This document shows positions 18,280 to 34,589 of a stretch of 64,000 nucleotides of DNA, piece by piece. The position numbers were made by a program, and so were the translations under genes. The notes beneath the pieces were generated by a model. It saw nothing but the letters and a program-made list of their open reading frames with translations. It did no database searches and was not told the DNA's origin. Within the stretch, counting starts at the first letter, position 1, and each line of letters begins with the position of its first letter. Source of the stretch: Rathayibacter sp. SD072 (GTDB lineage: Bacteria > Actinomycetota > Actinomycetes > Actinomycetales > Microbacteriaceae); the NCBI RefSeq assembly GCF_017355185.1, contig NZ_JADILJ010000002.1, forward strand, positions 62,001-126,000, in the 5' to 3' direction.

Positions 18280-19484
18280 CCGAGGACCTCCAGTCCGGGG
18301 AGGCGCTTGCCCTCGAGGAATTCGAGGCTCGCTCCGCCTCCCGTCGAGATGTGACCGAACTGCCCGTCCTCGAAGCCGAGGGCGCGCACTGCAGCGGCCG
18401 AGTCACCGCCGCCGACGACGCTGAGTCCGTCGACCTCGGTGAGGGCCTGGGCGACGGCCTTCGTGCCGGCCGCGAACGGCTCGATCTCGAAGACGCCCAT
18501 GGGGCCGTTCCAGAACACCGTCTTGGACGCTGCCACGATCTCGGCGAACCGCTTCGCGGTGTCCGGGCCGATGTCGAGGCCGAGACCGGAGGAACCCCAC
18601 GGGGTGCCCTCGATCGCGTCCGCTGCAGCGGTCTCGTACTCCGCGTCGGCACCGAACTTCGACGCCACGACGACGTCGGTCGGCAGCACGATCTCGACGC
18701 CCAGCTCCTGGGCCTTCGAGAGGTAGCCGAGCACGGTGTCGATCTGGTCGGCCTCGAGCAGGCTGGATCCGACCTCGTGGCCCTGGGCCTTGAGGAAGGT
18801 GAACAGCATGCCGCCGCCGATGAGGATCGAGTCGACCCGCGGGAGCAGGTGATCGATGACGCCGAGCTTGTCCGACACCTTCGAGCCGCCGAGCACGACC
18901 GTGTAGGGGCGCTCGGGCTTCTCGGTGAGCCGGTCGAGCACCTCGAGCTCGGCTGCGATGAGCGTGCCGGCAGCGCTCGGGAGCAGCTGAGCGAGCTCGT
19001 ACACACTGGCCTGCTTGCGGTGGACGACGCCGAATCCGTCCGAGACGAAGGCGTCGCCGAAGGCGGCCAGCTCCTCGGCGAAGGCGCGGCGCTCGGCCTC
19101 GTCCTTGCTCGTCTCCCCCGCGTTGAAGCGGAGGTTCTCGAGCACGACGACCTCGCCCGCGGCGAGACCCTCGACGGCCGCGGACGCGGACTCGCCGACG
19201 GTGTCCTCGGCGAACGAGACCGGGGCGTCGAGCAGCTCGCCGAGCCGCTCGGCGACCGGAGCCAGGCTGTACTTCGGGTTCGGCTCCCCGTCGGGGCGCC
19301 CGAGGTGGCTCACGACCACGACTCGGGCACCCTCGGAGACGAGCCGCTGGAGGGTGGGCACCGACGCGCGCACGCGGCCGTCGTCCGTGATCGTTCCGTC
19401 CTTCAGGGGGACGTTCAGATCGCAGCGGACGACGACGCGCTTGCCTGCGAGGGAGCCCAGCGAGTCCAGAGTGCGGAACGTCAC
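18270..19484 (-). CDS. pgk: Phosphoglycerate kinase
   Basis: The enzyme makes ATP from 1,3-bisphosphoglycerate in glycolysis. The 404-residue two-lobed protein has RCDLNVPL near residue 19, the substrate-binding [15 protein letters not shown] (59-73), the conserved [13 protein letters not shown] in the hinge, and the C-terminal GGGDSAAAV nucleotide region. It lies between gap (12-base gap) and tpiA (10-base overlap). Length is normal. Confidence 0.98.
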   Translation of the reverse strand: MTFRTLDSLGSLAGKRVVVRCDLNVPLKDGTITDDGRVRASVPTLQRLVSEGARVVVVSHLGRPDGEPNPKYSLAPVAERLGELLDAPVSFAEDTVGESASAAVEGLAAGEVVVLENLRFNAGETSKDEAERRAFAEELAAFGDAFVSDGFGVVHRKQASVYELAQLLPSAAGTLIAAELEVLDRLTEKPERPYTVVLGGSKVSDKLGVIDHLLPRVDSILIGGGMLFTFLKAQGHEVGSSLLEADQIDTVLGYLSKAQELGVEIVLPTDVVVASKFGADAEYETAAADAIEGTPWGSSGLGLDIGPDTAKRFAEIVAASKTVFWNGPMGVFEIEPFAAGTKAVAQALTEVDGLSVVGGGDSAAAVRALGFEDGQFGHISTGGGASLEFLEGKRLPGLEVLGWQ

Positions 19485-19496
19485 TGGTTCGGGGCC

Positions 19497-21226
<1,730 letters not shown>

Positions 21227-21333
21227 TCGCAATCTCCTGTTCGTGATCGTCGATCTCGAGGGGTCGACCGGCCTCGATCCGCCTTCCCGCGAGGGGGAGA
21301 ACGGGCGCCGGAGGCGACCTGAGCGACGTGCCC

Positions 21334-21339
21334 AGTCTA
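21334..21339 (-). promoter_or_regulatory. Candidate -10 of sodA
   Basis: On the minus strand this is TAGACT, about 110 bases before the sodA start. The -35 is not clear. The 205-base gap between whiA and sodA shows no other feature I can name. Confidence 0.35.
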
Positions 21340-21431
21340 GTGAGGGGGCCCCTTGGCACTCGGAGTCCCTCCGCCGTTCAACCAGCAGACACTCAGCGTT
21401 CGCACGACCGGGAGGACCGCGGATCCGCGGG

Positions 21432-22412
21432 TCAGAGGTCCTGGAGTTCCGGCGGGAGGTTGGCGTCGGTGCCCGGGATGTCGAGCTCGGAGGCGCGCTT
21501 GTCGGCCATCGCGAGCAGACGGCGGATGCGTCCCGCCACGGCGTCCTTCGTCATCGGCGGGTCGGCGTGGTGCCCCAGCTCGTCGAGGCTCGCGTCGCGG
21601 TGGGACAAGCGCAGCCGACCCGCGTAGCGCAGGTGCTCGGGGATGTCGTCGCCGAGGATCTCCATTGCGCGCTCGACCCGGGCGCAGGCGGCGACGGCGG
21701 CCTGAGCGGAGCGGCGGAGGTTCGCGTCGTCGAAGTTGACGAGGCGGTTCGCCGTCGCCCGGACCTCGCGGCGCTGGCGCAGCTCCTCCCAGCTCGCGAC
21801 GGTCGCCGTCGCGCCCATGAGCGTGAGCATGGCGCTGATGCTCTCGCCGTCGCGGACGACGACCCGGTGGACGCCGCGCACCTCGCGCGACTTGGCCTGC
21901 ACCCCGAGGCGGCCCGCCGCTCCGACGATCGCCATCGCCGCCTCGTTCCCGGGGCAGATGATCTCGAGCGCCGCCGAGCGGCCGGGGTCGGTCAGCGAAC
22001 CCTGCGCCAGGAAGGCCCCGCGCCAGACGGCCGCCAGCTCCTCTCGGGAGCCGGTGGTCAGGCGGTTGGGCAGGCCGCGGACGGGACGGCCGCGCTGGTC
22101 GAGGAGGCCGGTCTGGCGCGCGAGGGTGTCGCCGCCCTCGACCACGCGGACGAGCCAGCTGGTCGTGCGGCGGGAGCCGCCCGCCGAGACGATGCTCCCC
22201 TCGCTGCGGACGCCGTAGAGCTCGGCGAGGTCGCGGCGGACCCGGGTCGCGAGCGGAGCCGAGTCGAGCTCGACCTCCACGGCGAGCCGGTTCGAGATGA
22301 TGTGCAGTCCGCCGGAGAAGCGGAGGACGGTCGCCAGTTCAGCGGCGCGGACGGTGTTCTTGCGCGAGACGATCGCGACCAGTTCGCCCTTGACGTCTGC
22401 GGTGAGGGCCAC
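21432..22412 (-). CDS. whiA: DNA-binding protein WhiA
   Basis: WhiA is a Gram-positive DNA-binding protein. In Streptomyces it activates sporulation septation genes with WhiB; in non-sporulating relatives it affects division and growth. The 326-residue protein has an N-terminal part related to LAGLIDADG homing endonucleases (no catalytic LAGLIDADG motif is visible) and a C-terminal helix-turn-helix around [28 protein letters not shown]. The start is GTG 22412. It lies 42 bases after rapZ in the usual cluster. Confidence 0.95.
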   Translation of the reverse strand: MALTADVKGELVAIVSRKNTVRAAELATVLRFSGGLHIISNRLAVEVELDSAPLATRVRRDLAELYGVRSEGSIVSAGGSRRTTSWLVRVVEGGDTLARQTGLLDQRGRPVRGLPNRLTTGSREELAAVWRGAFLAQGSLTDPGRSAALEIICPGNEAAMAIVGAAGRLGVQAKSREVRGVHRVVVRDGESISAMLTLMGATATVASWEELRQRREVRATANRLVNFDDANLRRSAQAAVAACARVERAMEILGDDIPEHLRYAGRLRLSHRDASLDELGHHADPPMTKDAVAGRIRRLLAMADKRASELDIPGTDANLPPELQDL

Positions 22413-22454
22413 GGAGTCTTCCTTACGTCGGGTGCGCGGCGGAGCGCGCGGGGA

Positions 22455-23330
22455 TCATTCTCGGCCGAGGTCGCGGTGCGCCACGTTGACGGCGACTCCC
22501 GGGAGCTCGGCCAGCCGGGCCGCGATGCGGCCGGCGACGGCGACCGAGCGGTGCTTCCCTCCCGTGCATCCGACGGCGATGGTCGCGTGGCGCTTGTTCT
22601 CGCGCTGGTAGCCGTCGAGCACCGGGCGGAGTGCTCGCGAGTAGGAGTCGATGAACTCCTCCGCACCCTGCTGGGCCAGCACGTATTCTCTCACCTCTTC
22701 GTCGAGGCCGGTGTGCGGGCGGAGCTCGGGGATCCAGTAGGGATTGGGGAGGAAGCGCGCGTCGGCGACCATGTCGGCATCGGTCGGCAGGCCGTACTTG
22801 AAGCCGAAGCTCATGACGGTGACCTGCAGCCCCGCGCGACCCGCCTCCGCGAAGCGCTCGGTGATCGAGGTCGCCAGCTGGTGGATGTTGAGGTCCGAGG
22901 TGTCGATGACGATGTCGGCCGATTCACGCAGCTGAGCAAGGCGGGTCCGCTCGGCCGTGATGCCGTCGAGGAGGGTCCCGCGACCCTGGAGGGGGTGGGG
23001 GCGCCGCACCTGCTCGAACCGGCGCACGAGGGCTGCGTCGGTGGCCTCGAGGAAGACGACCCGGAGGTCGACCCCCGCGCGCAGCTCGCGGACGATCTCG
23101 CCGAGGTCGGCGAAGAAGTCGCGACCGCGGACGTCCACGACGGCGGCGATCTTGGGCAGGGTGTCCCCCGCGCGCTGCGCCAGATCGACGAGCGGCCGCA
23201 GCATCTGCGGCGGGAGATTGTCGACGACGTACCAGCCCAGGTCCTCCAGGGCGTTCGCGGCGGTCGACCGGCCTGCGCCGGACATCCCCGTGACGATCAG
23301 CACGTCCTGCTGCTCGCTCTCCGTGCTCAT
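22455..23330 (-). CDS. rapZ: RNase adapter RapZ / P-loop nucleotide-binding protein
   Basis: The protein belongs to the RapZ (YvcJ) family. In E. coli RapZ controls glucosamine-6-phosphate synthase through small RNAs; the actinobacterial role is less clear. The 291 residues have Walker A GMSGAGRS at 15-22, VVDNLPP in the switch region, and a C-terminal domain with SFGFKYGLP and [10 protein letters not shown] phosphate-binding motifs. It starts at ATG 23330, 92 bases after uvrC. The YvcK gene that usually lies between rapZ and whiA is not present. Confidence 0.95.
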   Translation of the reverse strand: MSTESEQQDVLIVTGMSGAGRSTAANALEDLGWYVVDNLPPQMLRPLVDLAQRAGDTLPKIAAVVDVRGRDFFADLGEIVRELRAGVDLRVVFLEATDAALVRRFEQVRRPHPLQGRGTLLDGITAERTRLAQLRESADIVIDTSDLNIHQLATSITERFAEAGRAGLQVTVMSFGFKYGLPTDADMVADARFLPNPYWIPELRPHTGLDEEVREYVLAQQGAEEFIDSYSRALRPVLDGYQRENKRHATIAVGCTGGKHRSVAVAGRIAARLAELPGVAVNVAHRDLGRE

Positions 23331-23422
23331 GCGGTCTCCGTGCTCGTGTGTGGAATCTCGGGCCCTCGATCGGGGCGCGCCCTGGTCTCCAGCCTAGGGC
23401 GTGCCTCCTGCGAGGCCGCCCG

Positions 23423-25291
23423 TCAGGGGTGCAGGTGGGTGTGGATCGCCGCCGCCAGGGTCGGGCCGATGCCCTTCACCTCGGCGATCTCGGCGTCGCT
23501 CGCCTCACGCAGCCGCGCGACCGAGCCGAAGTGCTTCAGCAGGTCGCGGACGCGGGTGCCGCCGAGGCCGGGGACCTCGCTCAGCTGGGAGGAGATGTCG
23601 CGCTTGCGGCGCTGCCGCTGGTGCGTGATGGCGAACCTGTGCGCCTCGTCGCGGATCCTCTGGAAGAGGAACAGCGCATCGCTGTTGCGCGGCAGGATCA
23701 CCGGGAAGTCCGAGTCGGGCAGCCAGATCTCCTCGAGCCGCTTCGCGATGCCGCAGAGCGTGATGCCGGTGACTCCGGATTCGTCGAGCGCCCGCTGCGC
23801 CGCGGCGACCTGCGGCTGGCCGCCGTCGACGATCAGGAGGTTCGGCGGGTAGGAGAACTTGCGGCGCTTGGCCTCCCCCGTCTCAGGATCGACCGCCGCG
23901 GCCTCCACCGGCTCCTTCAGATAGGCGAGCCGGCGGGTCAGCACCTGGTGCAGCGACTCGGTGTCGTCGGTGGAGTCGGCGATGGAGAACCGGCGGTACT
24001 GGTCCTTGCGCGCCAGGCCGTCCTCGAAGACGACCATCGACGCGACGATGTTCGTGCCGCTGAGGTGGGAGACGTCGTAGCACTCCATCCGCAGCGGCGC
24101 CTCCTCCATGCCGAGCGCGTCGCGGATGTCCTCCAGGGCCTGCGTGCGCGCGGTGAAGTCGGCGGAGCGGCGGGTCTTGTAGAGCATGAGCGAGTGGCCG
24201 GCGTTCTGGGTGGCGGTCTCGAGCAGCGCGGCCTTGTCTCCGCGCTGGGCTGCGCGCAGGCGCACGTTCGCGCCGCGCAGCCCGCTCAGCCACTCCTCGA
24301 GCGCCTCCGAGTCCTCGGGCAGCTCGGGCACGACGACCTCCCGCGGTGGGATGTCGCCCGTCTCGTACGCGGCCTGGAGCGCCGTGTCGACGAGCTCCGC
24401 GGTCGTCATGTCGAGCTCCTTGTCGACGACCCAGCCGCGCTCGCCGCGGATGCGGCCTCCGCGGACTCGGAACTGCTGCACCGAGGCGGCGAGCTCGTCG
24501 TGGACGATCGCGTAGAGGTCGACGTCGACGTTGTCCTTGAGGACGACCGCGCTCTTCGCGAGCACGGCGTCCAGTGCAGACGCCTGGTCGCGGAGCTTCG
24601 CCGCACGCTCGTACTGGAAGTCGGCGGCCGCCTCGCGCATCTCCTTCTCGAGCTCGCCGATCATCCGGCGGTCGTGGCTGCCCATGAACGCCACGAAGCG
24701 GTCGACCATCGCGCGGTGCTCGGCGAACGTGACCCGGTGCGAGCAGGGTCCGCCGCAGCGCCCGATCTGCGAGGCGAAGCAGGGCTTGCCGCTCTGCATC
24801 GCGCGCTTGTAGTTCGAGTCGTTGCAGGTCCTGATCGGGAAGGCCTTGATCATCAGATCGATGGTCTCGTGGATCGCCCAGATCTTGGGGTACGGGCCGA
24901 AGTAGCGCGCCCCGCGGATCTTGGAGTTGCGGGTCACCATCACCCGCGGCGCCTCGTCGCCCAGGGTCACCGCCATGTAGGGGTACGACTTGTCGTCCCG
25001 GAACTTGACGTTGAAGGGCGGGTCGAACTCGTTGATCCAGGTGAACTCGAGCTGCAGGGCCTCGACGTCGGTGCCGACGACGGTCCACTCGACCCCGGAC
25101 GCCGAGAGCACCATCCGCCGGGTGCGCTCGTGCAGGCTCGGCAGGGGGGCGAAGTAGTTGCTCAGCCGGGCTCGGAGGTTCTTGGCCTTGCCCACGTAGA
25201 GGACCCGGCCCCGGGCGTCCTTGAAGCGGTAGACGCCCGGGAGGGTCGGGATCTCGCCGGCCTTGGGCCGGTAGTCGACGGTCTGCGTCAT
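23423..25291 (-). CDS. uvrC: UvrABC system protein C
   Basis: UvrC makes both incisions around a DNA lesion in nucleotide excision repair. The 622-residue protein has an N-terminal GIY-YIG nuclease domain ([18 protein letters not shown], about 18-35), a UVR motif near 200-235 that contacts UvrB, an RNase H-like C-terminal nuclease domain (ECYDVSH with its Asp), and a final helix-hairpin-helix. I chose ATG 25291, which gives the standard N terminus and lies 25 bases after uvrA; the longer start at 25417 overlaps uvrA. Confidence 0.97.
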   Translation of the reverse strand: MTQTVDYRPKAGEIPTLPGVYRFKDARGRVLYVGKAKNLRARLSNYFAPLPSLHERTRRMVLSASGVEWTVVGTDVEALQLEFTWINEFDPPFNVKFRDDKSYPYMAVTLGDEAPRVMVTRNSKIRGARYFGPYPKIWAIHETIDLMIKAFPIRTCNDSNYKRAMQSGKPCFASQIGRCGGPCSHRVTFAEHRAMVDRFVAFMGSHDRRMIGELEKEMREAAADFQYERAAKLRDQASALDAVLAKSAVVLKDNVDVDLYAIVHDELAASVQQFRVRGGRIRGERGWVVDKELDMTTAELVDTALQAAYETGDIPPREVVVPELPEDSEALEEWLSGLRGANVRLRAAQRGDKAALLETATQNAGHSLMLYKTRRSADFTARTQALEDIRDALGMEEAPLRMECYDVSHLSGTNIVASMVVFEDGLARKDQYRRFSIADSTDDTESLHQVLTRRLAYLKEPVEAAAVDPETGEAKRRKFSYPPNLLIVDGGQPQVAAAQRALDESGVTGITLCGIAKRLEEIWLPDSDFPVILPRNSDALFLFQRIRDEAHRFAITHQRQRRKRDISSQLSEVPGLGGTRVRDLLKHFGSVARLREASDAEIAEVKGIGPTLAAAIHTHLHP

Positions 25292-25316
25292 GCCTCGGTC
25301 TGTCCGTCCGCGCCGG

Positions 25317-28247
<2,931 letters not shown>

Positions 28248-28326
28248 CTCGAAAGTGTATGCGGAGCCACCGACATCGCCGGCTGGCGTTCGCTGGGCGC
28301 TGATCCGCCCCCTCCGAGCTTGCGGA

Positions 28327-30393
28327 TCAGGTCAGGTGACCGGCCTTCTCCATCTGCCGCAGCTCGCGCTTGAGCTCCGACACCTCGTCGCGCAGGCGCG
28401 CCGCGAGCTCGAACTTCAGCTCGCCCGCCGCCTGCAGCATCTGACCGTTGAGGTCGCCGATGATCGCCTCGAGGTCGTTGCCGCCGTTGGCGGCGAGACC
28501 CTGGCGGCGCAGGTTGGGGGTGGGGCTCTTCTTCTTCGCGTCGCGGCCCGCGAGCAGCTTCGCCGTGTCGGCGCCCTCGCGGGCGAGGACCTCGGTGATG
28601 TCGGCGATCTTCTTGCGCAGCGGGGTCGGGTCGATCCCGTGCTCGAGGTTGTACGCCACCTGCTTCTCGCGCCGTCGATCGGTCTCGTCGATCGCGAGCC
28701 GCATCGAGTCAGTCACCTTGTCGGCGTACATGTGCACCTCGCCAGAGACGTTGCGGGCGGCGCGGCCGATGGTCTGGATGAGCGAGGTGGACGAGCGGAG
28801 GAAGCCCTCCTTGTCGGCGTCGAGGATCGCGACCAGCGAGACCTCGGGGAGGTCGAGTCCCTCGCGCAGCAGGTTGATGCCGACGAGGACGTCGTAGACG
28901 CCGGCGCGGAGCTCGGACAGCAGCTCGACTCGACGGAGCGTGTCGACGTCGGAGTGGAGGTAGCGCACGCGGACGCCCGCCTCCGTGAGGAAGTCGGTGA
29001 GCTCCTCGGCCATCCGCTTGGTCAGGGTCGTGACCAGGATCCGCTCGTCGCGCTCGGTGCGGCGCTTGATCTCCTCGAGGAGATCGTCGATCTGGCCCTT
29101 GGTCGGCTTGACGACGATCTCGGGATCGATGAGGCCGGTGGGGCGGATGATCTGCTCGACGATGCCGTCGGCGATGCCCATCTCGTAGCGGCCCGGGGTC
29201 GCGGAGAGGTAGACGGTCTGACCTACGCGGTCCTTGAACTCCTCCCACTTCAGCGGGCGGTTGTCCATCGCGGAGGGAAGACGGAAGCCGTGCTCGACGA
29301 GCGTGCGCTTGCGGGACGCGTCGCCCTCGTACATCGCACCGATCTGCGGCACGGTGACGTGCGACTCGTCGATGACGACGAGGAAGTCGTCCGGGAAGTA
29401 GTCGAGCAGGCAGTGGGGGGCCTCGCCCGACTGGCGGCCGTCGATGTGGCGGGAGTAGTTCTCGATGCCGGAGCAGAAGCCGATCTGCTGCATCATCTCG
29501 AGGTCGAAGGTGGTGCGCATCCGCAGGCGCTGCGCCTCGAGGAGCTTGTTCTGCTTCTCGAGGTCGGACAGGCGCACCTCGAGCTCCTGCTGGATGGTGT
29601 CGATCGCCCGGTGCATGACGTCCTGGCTGGCGACGTAGTGCGAGCCGGGGAACACCGAGACGGAGTCGAGCTTGCGCACGATGTCGCCGGTCAGCGGGTG
29701 CAGCGTGTAGAGCGCCTCGATCTCGTCGCCGAACATCTCGATGCGGATCGCGAGCTCCTCGTACATCGGGATGATCTCGATCGTGTCGCCGCGGACGCGG
29801 AAGGTGCCGCGGGCGAAGTCGACGTCGTTGCGCGCGTACTGCATCGACACGAACTTGCGGATGAGTCGATCGCGGTCGACCCGCTGCCCGACCTGCAGGG
29901 CCACCATCGCCTCGAGGTACTGCTCGGGCTGACCGAGGCCGTAGATGCACGAGACCGTGGAGACGACGATGACGTCGCGGCGGCTGAGCAGGGAGTTCGT
30001 CGTCGAATGGCGCAGGCGCTCGACCTCGGCGTTGACCGAGCTGTCCTTCTCGATGAAGGTGTCGGTCTGCGGGACGTACGCCTCGGGCTGGTAGTAGTCG
30101 TAGTACGACACGAAGTACTCGACGGCGTTGTTCGGGAAGAGCTCGCGGAACTCGTTCGCGAGCTGCGCGGCGAGGGTCTTGTTGTGCGCCAGGACGAGCG
30201 TGGGCCGCTGCACGGCCTCGACGAGCCAGGCGGTGGTCGCGGACTTGCCGGTGCCGGTGGCGCCGAGGAGGACCACGTCGGTCTCGCCGGCGGTGATGCG
30301 CGCGCTCAGATCGGCGATGGCGCGGGGCTGGTCACCGCTCGGCTTGTATTCGCTGACGACCTCGAACGGGTGCACGGCACGGGTTGGCTCCAT
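28327..30393 (-). CDS. uvrB: UvrABC system protein B
   Basis: UvrB is the helicase-like protein that verifies damage and hands DNA to UvrC. The 688-residue protein has Walker A GATGTGKS at 43-50, the DNA-clamping beta-hairpin [12 protein letters not shown] near 95-106, the DESH box, helicase motifs V and VI ([32 protein letters not shown]), and a C-terminal UVR motif that pairs with UvrC. I chose ATG 30393 by homology; a further in-frame start at 30423 would add ten residues, and neither has a strong ribosome binding site. Confidence 0.97.
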   Translation of the reverse strand: MEPTRAVHPFEVVSEYKPSGDQPRAIADLSARITAGETDVVLLGATGTGKSATTAWLVEAVQRPTLVLAHNKTLAAQLANEFRELFPNNAVEYFVSYYDYYQPEAYVPQTDTFIEKDSSVNAEVERLRHSTTNSLLSRRDVIVVSTVSCIYGLGQPEQYLEAMVALQVGQRVDRDRLIRKFVSMQYARNDVDFARGTFRVRGDTIEIIPMYEELAIRIEMFGDEIEALYTLHPLTGDIVRKLDSVSVFPGSHYVASQDVMHRAIDTIQQELEVRLSDLEKQNKLLEAQRLRMRTTFDLEMMQQIGFCSGIENYSRHIDGRQSGEAPHCLLDYFPDDFLVVIDESHVTVPQIGAMYEGDASRKRTLVEHGFRLPSAMDNRPLKWEEFKDRVGQTVYLSATPGRYEMGIADGIVEQIIRPTGLIDPEIVVKPTKGQIDDLLEEIKRRTERDERILVTTLTKRMAEELTDFLTEAGVRVRYLHSDVDTLRRVELLSELRAGVYDVLVGINLLREGLDLPEVSLVAILDADKEGFLRSSTSLIQTIGRAARNVSGEVHMYADKVTDSMRLAIDETDRRREKQVAYNLEHGIDPTPLRKKIADITEVLAREGADTAKLLAGRDAKKKSPTPNLRRQGLAANGGNDLEAIIGDLNGQMLQAAGELKFELAARLRDEVSELKRELRQMEKAGHLT

Positions 30394-30469
30394 GAGTCGA
30401 AGCGTAGCCGCGACCACCGACACCCGACGCGGCGTGCGCTCCGGGCGAACGCCTCCCCCGCCGACACGC

Positions 30470-31072
30470 TCACCGCGTCCGGCTCAGCTCCGCCCACAGC
30501 TCGTCGGCGCGGGCGAGCGTCTGCTCCAGCGATCCGCTCGAGTCGAGGACGCGGTCGGCCAGCGCGAGCCGCTCCTCGTCGCTCGCCTGAGCGGTGACGC
30601 GGGAGCGCGCCTCCGTCTCGCTGAGGCCTCTGAGGGCGATCAGCCTCTCGATGCGCGTCTGCTGCGGCGCGTGCACGACGACGACCTCGTCGAACTCGGC
30701 CGAGCCCCTGCCCTCGGCGAGCAGGGGGACGTCGTAGACGACGACCGCCGCCGGGTCCGCCGCACCCGCCTCGGCGAAGAGCCGCTGCGACCGCTCCGTC
30801 ACCGCGGGATGGGTGATCGCGTTCAGATCGGCGCGCGCAGCGGCGTCCGAGAAGATCACCGCTCCGAGGGCCGCGCGGTCGAGCGTGCCGTCCTCACGGA
30901 TCATCGGTGCCCCGAACCGCTCGGCGATGGCCTCGAGAGCGGGCTCCCCCGGTTCGACGACCTCGCGGGCGAGACGATCGGCGTCGACCACCACGGCTCC
31001 GTGCTCGGCGAGGCGGCGGGCGACGGTCGACTTCCCCGAGGCGATGCCTCCGGTCAGGGCTACGAGATGCAC
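30470..31072 (-). CDS. coaE: Dephospho-CoA kinase
   Basis: CoaE carries out the last step of coenzyme A synthesis, phosphorylating the 3'-hydroxyl of dephospho-CoA. The 200-residue P-loop kinase has GGIASGKS at 8-15, [10 protein letters not shown] with the conserved Asp, and the lid region around [16 protein letters not shown]. It starts at GTG 31072. It lacks the extra C-terminal UPF0157 domain found in some actinobacterial CoaE proteins. It lies between uvrB and rpsA on the same strand. Confidence 0.95.
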   Translation of the reverse strand: MHLVALTGGIASGKSTVARRLAEHGAVVVDADRLAREVVEPGEPALEAIAERFGAPMIREDGTLDRAALGAVIFSDAAARADLNAITHPAVTERSQRLFAEAGAADPAAVVVYDVPLLAEGRGSAEFDEVVVVHAPQQTRIERLIALRGLSETEARSRVTAQASDEERLALADRVLDSSGSLEQTLARADELWAELSRTR

Positions 31073-31104
31073 GCGGCCACCCTACCCAGCGCCCCCGGGA
31101 ACGC

Positions 31105-31138
31105 CGAACGGCCGGCCCCCGAGGGGACCGGCCGTTCG
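31105..31138 (-). terminator. Terminator after rpsA
   Basis: A stem of 15 pairs with one mismatch (31105-31120 with 31123-31138) and a very short loop begins 15 bases past the rpsA stop, separating it from coaE. Confidence 0.75.
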
Positions 31139-31152
31139 TGGAGTGCACTCGA

Positions 31153-32607
31153 TCAGTTGTTCGAGGACAGCTTCTCGCGCAGTGCGGCGAGCGACTCGTC
31201 GTCGGCGAGGGTGCCGCCGGTGGTCGACTCGTTGGTGAAGCCGCCGCCGACCGAGACGCCCTCGGAGACGGTGGCCGCCTCCTCCTGCGACTTGGCGACC
31301 TGAGCCTTGTGGGCCTCCCAGCGGGCCTGCGCCGCTGCGTACTCGAGCTCCCAGGCCTCGCGCTGCGACTCGAAGCCCTCGCGCCACTCGTTGGTCTCCG
31401 GGTCGAAGCCCTCGGGGTACTTGTAGTTCCCCTGGTCGTCGTACTCGGTGGCCATGCCGTAGAGCGCCGGGTCGAACTCGGTGCCCTCGGGGTCGACGTT
31501 CTCGTTCGCCTGCTTGAGCGAGAGCGAGATGCGACGGCGGTCGAGGTCGATGTCGATGACCTTGACGAACACCTCTTCGCCGACCGACACGACCTGCTCG
31601 GCGAGCTCGACGTGCTTGCCCGACAGCTCGGAGATGTGGACGAGGCCCTCGATGCCGTCCGCGACGCGGACGAACGCACCGAACGGGACCAGCTTCGTGA
31701 CCTTGCCCGGGGCGACCTGACCGATCGCGTGGGTGCGGGCGAAGACCTGCCACGGGTCCTCCTGGGTCGCCTTGAGCGAGAGCGACACGCGCTCGCGGTC
31801 GAGGTCGACCTCGAGGATCTCGACGGTGACCTCCTGGCCCACCTCGACGACCTCGGAGGCGTGCTCGATGTGCTTCCAGGAGAGCTCGGAGACGTGGACG
31901 AGACCGTCGACGCCGCCGAGGTCGACGAACGCACCGAAGTTGACGATCGAGGACACGACGCCCTTGCGGACCTGACCCTTGTGCAGGTTGTTCAGGAACG
32001 TGGTGCGGCTCTCGGACTGCGTCTGCTCGAGGAGCGCACGGCGCGACAGGACCACGTTGTTGCGGTTCTTGTCGAGCTCGAGGATCTTCGCCTCGATCTC
32101 CTGGCCGAGGTACGGCGTGAGGTCGCGGACGCGGCGCAGCTCGATGAGCGAGGCCGGGAGGAAGCCGCGGAGGCCGATGTCGACGATGAGCCCGCCCTTG
32201 ACGACCTCGATGACCGAACCGGTGACGACACCGTCGGACTCCTTGATCTTCTCGACGTCGCCCCATGCGCGCTCGTACTGCGCACGCTTCTTCGAGAGGA
32301 TCAGGCGACCCTCCTTGTCCTCCTTCTGCAGGACGAGGGCTTCGACGCTGTCGCCCACGTTGACGACCTCGGAGGGGTCGACGTCGTGCTTGATGGAGAG
32401 TTCGCGCGAGGGGATGACGCCCTCGGTCTTGTAGCCGACGTCGAGGAGGACCTCGTCGCGGTCGATCTTCACGACGGTGCCTTCGATGAGGTCTCCGTCG
32501 TTGAAGAACTTCAGAGTCTTTTCGACCGCGGCAAGAAAGTCTTCAGCAGACCCGATGTCGTTGATCGCGACCTGCTTGGCTGCCTTTTCGGTCGTTGCGG
32601 TTGTCAT
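31153..32607 (-). CDS. rpsA: 30S ribosomal protein S1
   Basis: S1 binds mRNA on the small ribosomal subunit. The 484-residue product has four S1 RNA-binding domains, at about residues 35-105, 120-190, 205-275 and 290-360. The last two are the best conserved (GAFVDLGGVDGLVHVSELSW; GAFVRVADGIEGLVHISELS). An acidic, low-complexity tail follows. This four-domain form is typical of actinobacteria; E. coli has six. I chose ATG 32607, which gives the conserved N terminus; a longer frame to 32772 would only cover the leader. Confidence 0.97.
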   Translation of the reverse strand: MTTATTEKAAKQVAINDIGSAEDFLAAVEKTLKFFNDGDLIEGTVVKIDRDEVLLDVGYKTEGVIPSRELSIKHDVDPSEVVNVGDSVEALVLQKEDKEGRLILSKKRAQYERAWGDVEKIKESDGVVTGSVIEVVKGGLIVDIGLRGFLPASLIELRRVRDLTPYLGQEIEAKILELDKNRNNVVLSRRALLEQTQSESRTTFLNNLHKGQVRKGVVSSIVNFGAFVDLGGVDGLVHVSELSWKHIEHASEVVEVGQEVTVEILEVDLDRERVSLSLKATQEDPWQVFARTHAIGQVAPGKVTKLVPFGAFVRVADGIEGLVHISELSGKHVELAEQVVSVGEEVFVKVIDIDLDRRRISLSLKQANENVDPEGTEFDPALYGMATEYDDQGNYKYPEGFDPETNEWREGFESQREAWELEYAAAQARWEAHKAQVAKSQEEAATVSEGVSVGGGFTNESTTGGTLADDESLAALREKLSSNN

Positions 32608-32852
32608 TAAGGGATGCTCCAGGATGGATGGGTATCGGGCGGCGGGCACCGGCGCGGCTCTCGACGCGACCGAGTGGTGACCACCGCGGTGTATGAGGGG
32701 ATGTGCCGTCGTCCGGCGGCGGCTCCGACGCGACCGGGCCGTGACCCGGAGCCTCTTCGCACGCCGTGGCACGGCGGCGCCACAAACGTGACGGTCAAGC
32801 CTATCGAACCCGGGAGCGCAGTGGCAATCGCCCGCGGTTCCGCTCGGAGCGA

Positions 32853-32873
32853 TCCGGGAGCGGCACTCCCGGA
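32853..32873 (-). terminator. Terminator after the DUF885 gene; rpsA leader region
   Basis: An 8-bp stem (32853-32860 with 32866-32873) with a five-base loop lies six bases past the DUF885 stop. The remainder of the 271-base gap, 32608-32852, must contain the rpsA promoter. A TTGACC at 32808-32803 (minus strand) could be a -35, but no good -10 follows. Confidence 0.6.
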
Positions 32874-32878
32874 CAGGA

Positions 32879-34546
32879 TCAGGACGCGAGACTCGCGCGC
32901 AGAGTGTCGAGGCCGACCCCGCCGAGATCGAGGGCGCGGCGGTGGAACGCCGCGAGCGAGAACGCGTCCCCCTCGCGGGCCGCGGCGTCGTCGCGCAGCT
33001 GCTCCCAGATCCGCTGGCCGACCTTGTAGGACGGCGCCTGTCCCGGCCAGCCCAGGTAGCGGTTCACCTCGAAGCGGATGAACGCGTCGTCCATGTTCAC
33101 GTTCCGCCTCATGAAGGCGAGGGCCGACTCCGCGGTCCAGATCTCGTCCGTCCCCGGCATCCGCTTGCCCAGGTGCACGCCGATGTCCAGGACCACGCGC
33201 GCGGCGCGCATCCGCTGGCCGTCGAGCATGCCGAGGCGGTCGGCCGGGTCGTCGAGGTAGCCGAAGCCCTCCATGAGCCTCTCGGCGTAGAGCGCCCAGC
33301 CCTCGGCGTGACCCGAGCTCCCGGCGAGCTGCCGCCGCCAGGTGTTCAGGCTCGCCCGGTTGTACACGGCCTGACCCACCTGCAGGTGGTGACCGGGGAC
33401 GCCCTCGTGGTAGACGGTCGTCAGCTCCCGCCAGGTGGCGAACTCGGTGACGCCCTCGGGCACCGACCACCACATCCGTCCCGGGCGCGCGAAGTCGTCG
33501 CTCGGGCCGGTGTAGTAGATCCCGCCCTCGTGCGTCGGCGCGATGAGGCACTCGAGCCGCAGAAGCTCCTCGGGGATGTCGAACGCCGTCTCCGCGAGCT
33601 CGCGGACGGCGCGGTCGCTCGTCTCCTGCATCCAGCGCTGCAGGGCGTCGACGCCGTGCAGCGTGCGGGACGGGTCGGCGTCGAGGTGGGCGATGGCCTC
33701 GGCGACCGAGGCGCCGGGCAGGATCTCCCGGGCGATCGCCTCCTGCTCGGCCGTCATGCGGGCGAGCTCCTCGATCCCCCACTCGTAGGTCTCGTCGAGG
33801 TCGACGACCGCTCCGAGGAAGCGGCGGGACTGGAGTGCGTAGTGCTCGCGGCCGACGGCGTCCTGCTCGCTCGCGGCGGGATCGAGCTCGCTGCGGAGGA
33901 ATCGCTCGAGCTCGCCGTAGGCGGCGGCGGCGCGCCTCGCGCCCTCCTCGAGCCGACCGGCGAGCGAGGCGGGCAGGGATCCCTCGGCCGGCGCCGCGTC
34001 GGCGGCGAGCTCGGCGAAGAAGCCGCGGGGCGCCGCGACCTTCGCGGCCTGCTCGGCGACGAGGCCGACCTGGCGACGTGCGGGGACCACTCCCCTGCGG
34101 ATGCCTTCGCGCAGGGTCTCGGCGTACCCGGTGAGCGCGGAGGGCAGGGCGTGGAGGCGCTCGGCGACGTCCTCCCAGTCGCTCACCTCGGCGGTGGGCA
34201 TGAGATCGAAGACATCGCGCAGCTCCTGCGCCGGTGAGGCGATGACGTTGAGATCGCGCAGCGGCAGACCCGCCTCGTGCGCCTCGAGCGCCAGCCGGAG
34301 CTCCGCACCGAGATCGGCGACGGTGACGCGGTCGACGGCGTCGACGGGGGCTGCGGCCTCCAGCTCCGCCAGCGCGGCCGCCGTCGCGGCACGGGAGCGC
34401 TCGAGTCCGTCCGGCGACAGATCGGCGAGGCCTCCCCCCGGCCGTCCGAGCCAGGTCCCCACCGCGGGGTCGAGCTCGACGAGGGTGTCGACCCAGCGCT
34501 CGGCGACCTGGTCGACGGCGGAGGGCTCACGGGGATTCGCAGTCAT
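32879..34546 (-). CDS. DUF885 family putative metalloprotein
   Basis: The protein has 555 residues and belongs to the DUF885 family of probable zinc-dependent hydrolases. An HExxH-like motif, YHEGVPGHHL, lies at about 377-386, with conserved EGWALYAE about 30 residues later, which could supply the third metal ligand as in gluzincins. No signal peptide is visible, so a cytoplasmic location is likely. Substrate is unknown; peptides are the usual guess. It is a single gene between polA and rpsA with its own terminator. Confidence 0.88.
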   Translation of the reverse strand: MTANPREPSAVDQVAERWVDTLVELDPAVGTWLGRPGGGLADLSPDGLERSRAATAAALAELEAAAPVDAVDRVTVADLGAELRLALEAHEAGLPLRDLNVIASPAQELRDVFDLMPTAEVSDWEDVAERLHALPSALTGYAETLREGIRRGVVPARRQVGLVAEQAAKVAAPRGFFAELAADAAPAEGSLPASLAGRLEEGARRAAAAYGELERFLRSELDPAASEQDAVGREHYALQSRRFLGAVVDLDETYEWGIEELARMTAEQEAIAREILPGASVAEAIAHLDADPSRTLHGVDALQRWMQETSDRAVRELAETAFDIPEELLRLECLIAPTHEGGIYYTGPSDDFARPGRMWWSVPEGVTEFATWRELTTVYHEGVPGHHLQVGQAVYNRASLNTWRRQLAGSSGHAEGWALYAERLMEGFGYLDDPADRLGMLDGQRMRAARVVLDIGVHLGKRMPGTDEIWTAESALAFMRRNVNMDDAFIRFEVNRYLGWPGQAPSYKVGQRIWEQLRDDAAAREGDAFSLAAFHRRALDLGGVGLDTLRASLAS

Positions 34547-34589
34547 GCTCCGAGCCTAGCCAGGACGCGCGGGCGCCCGTCGCGAGCCG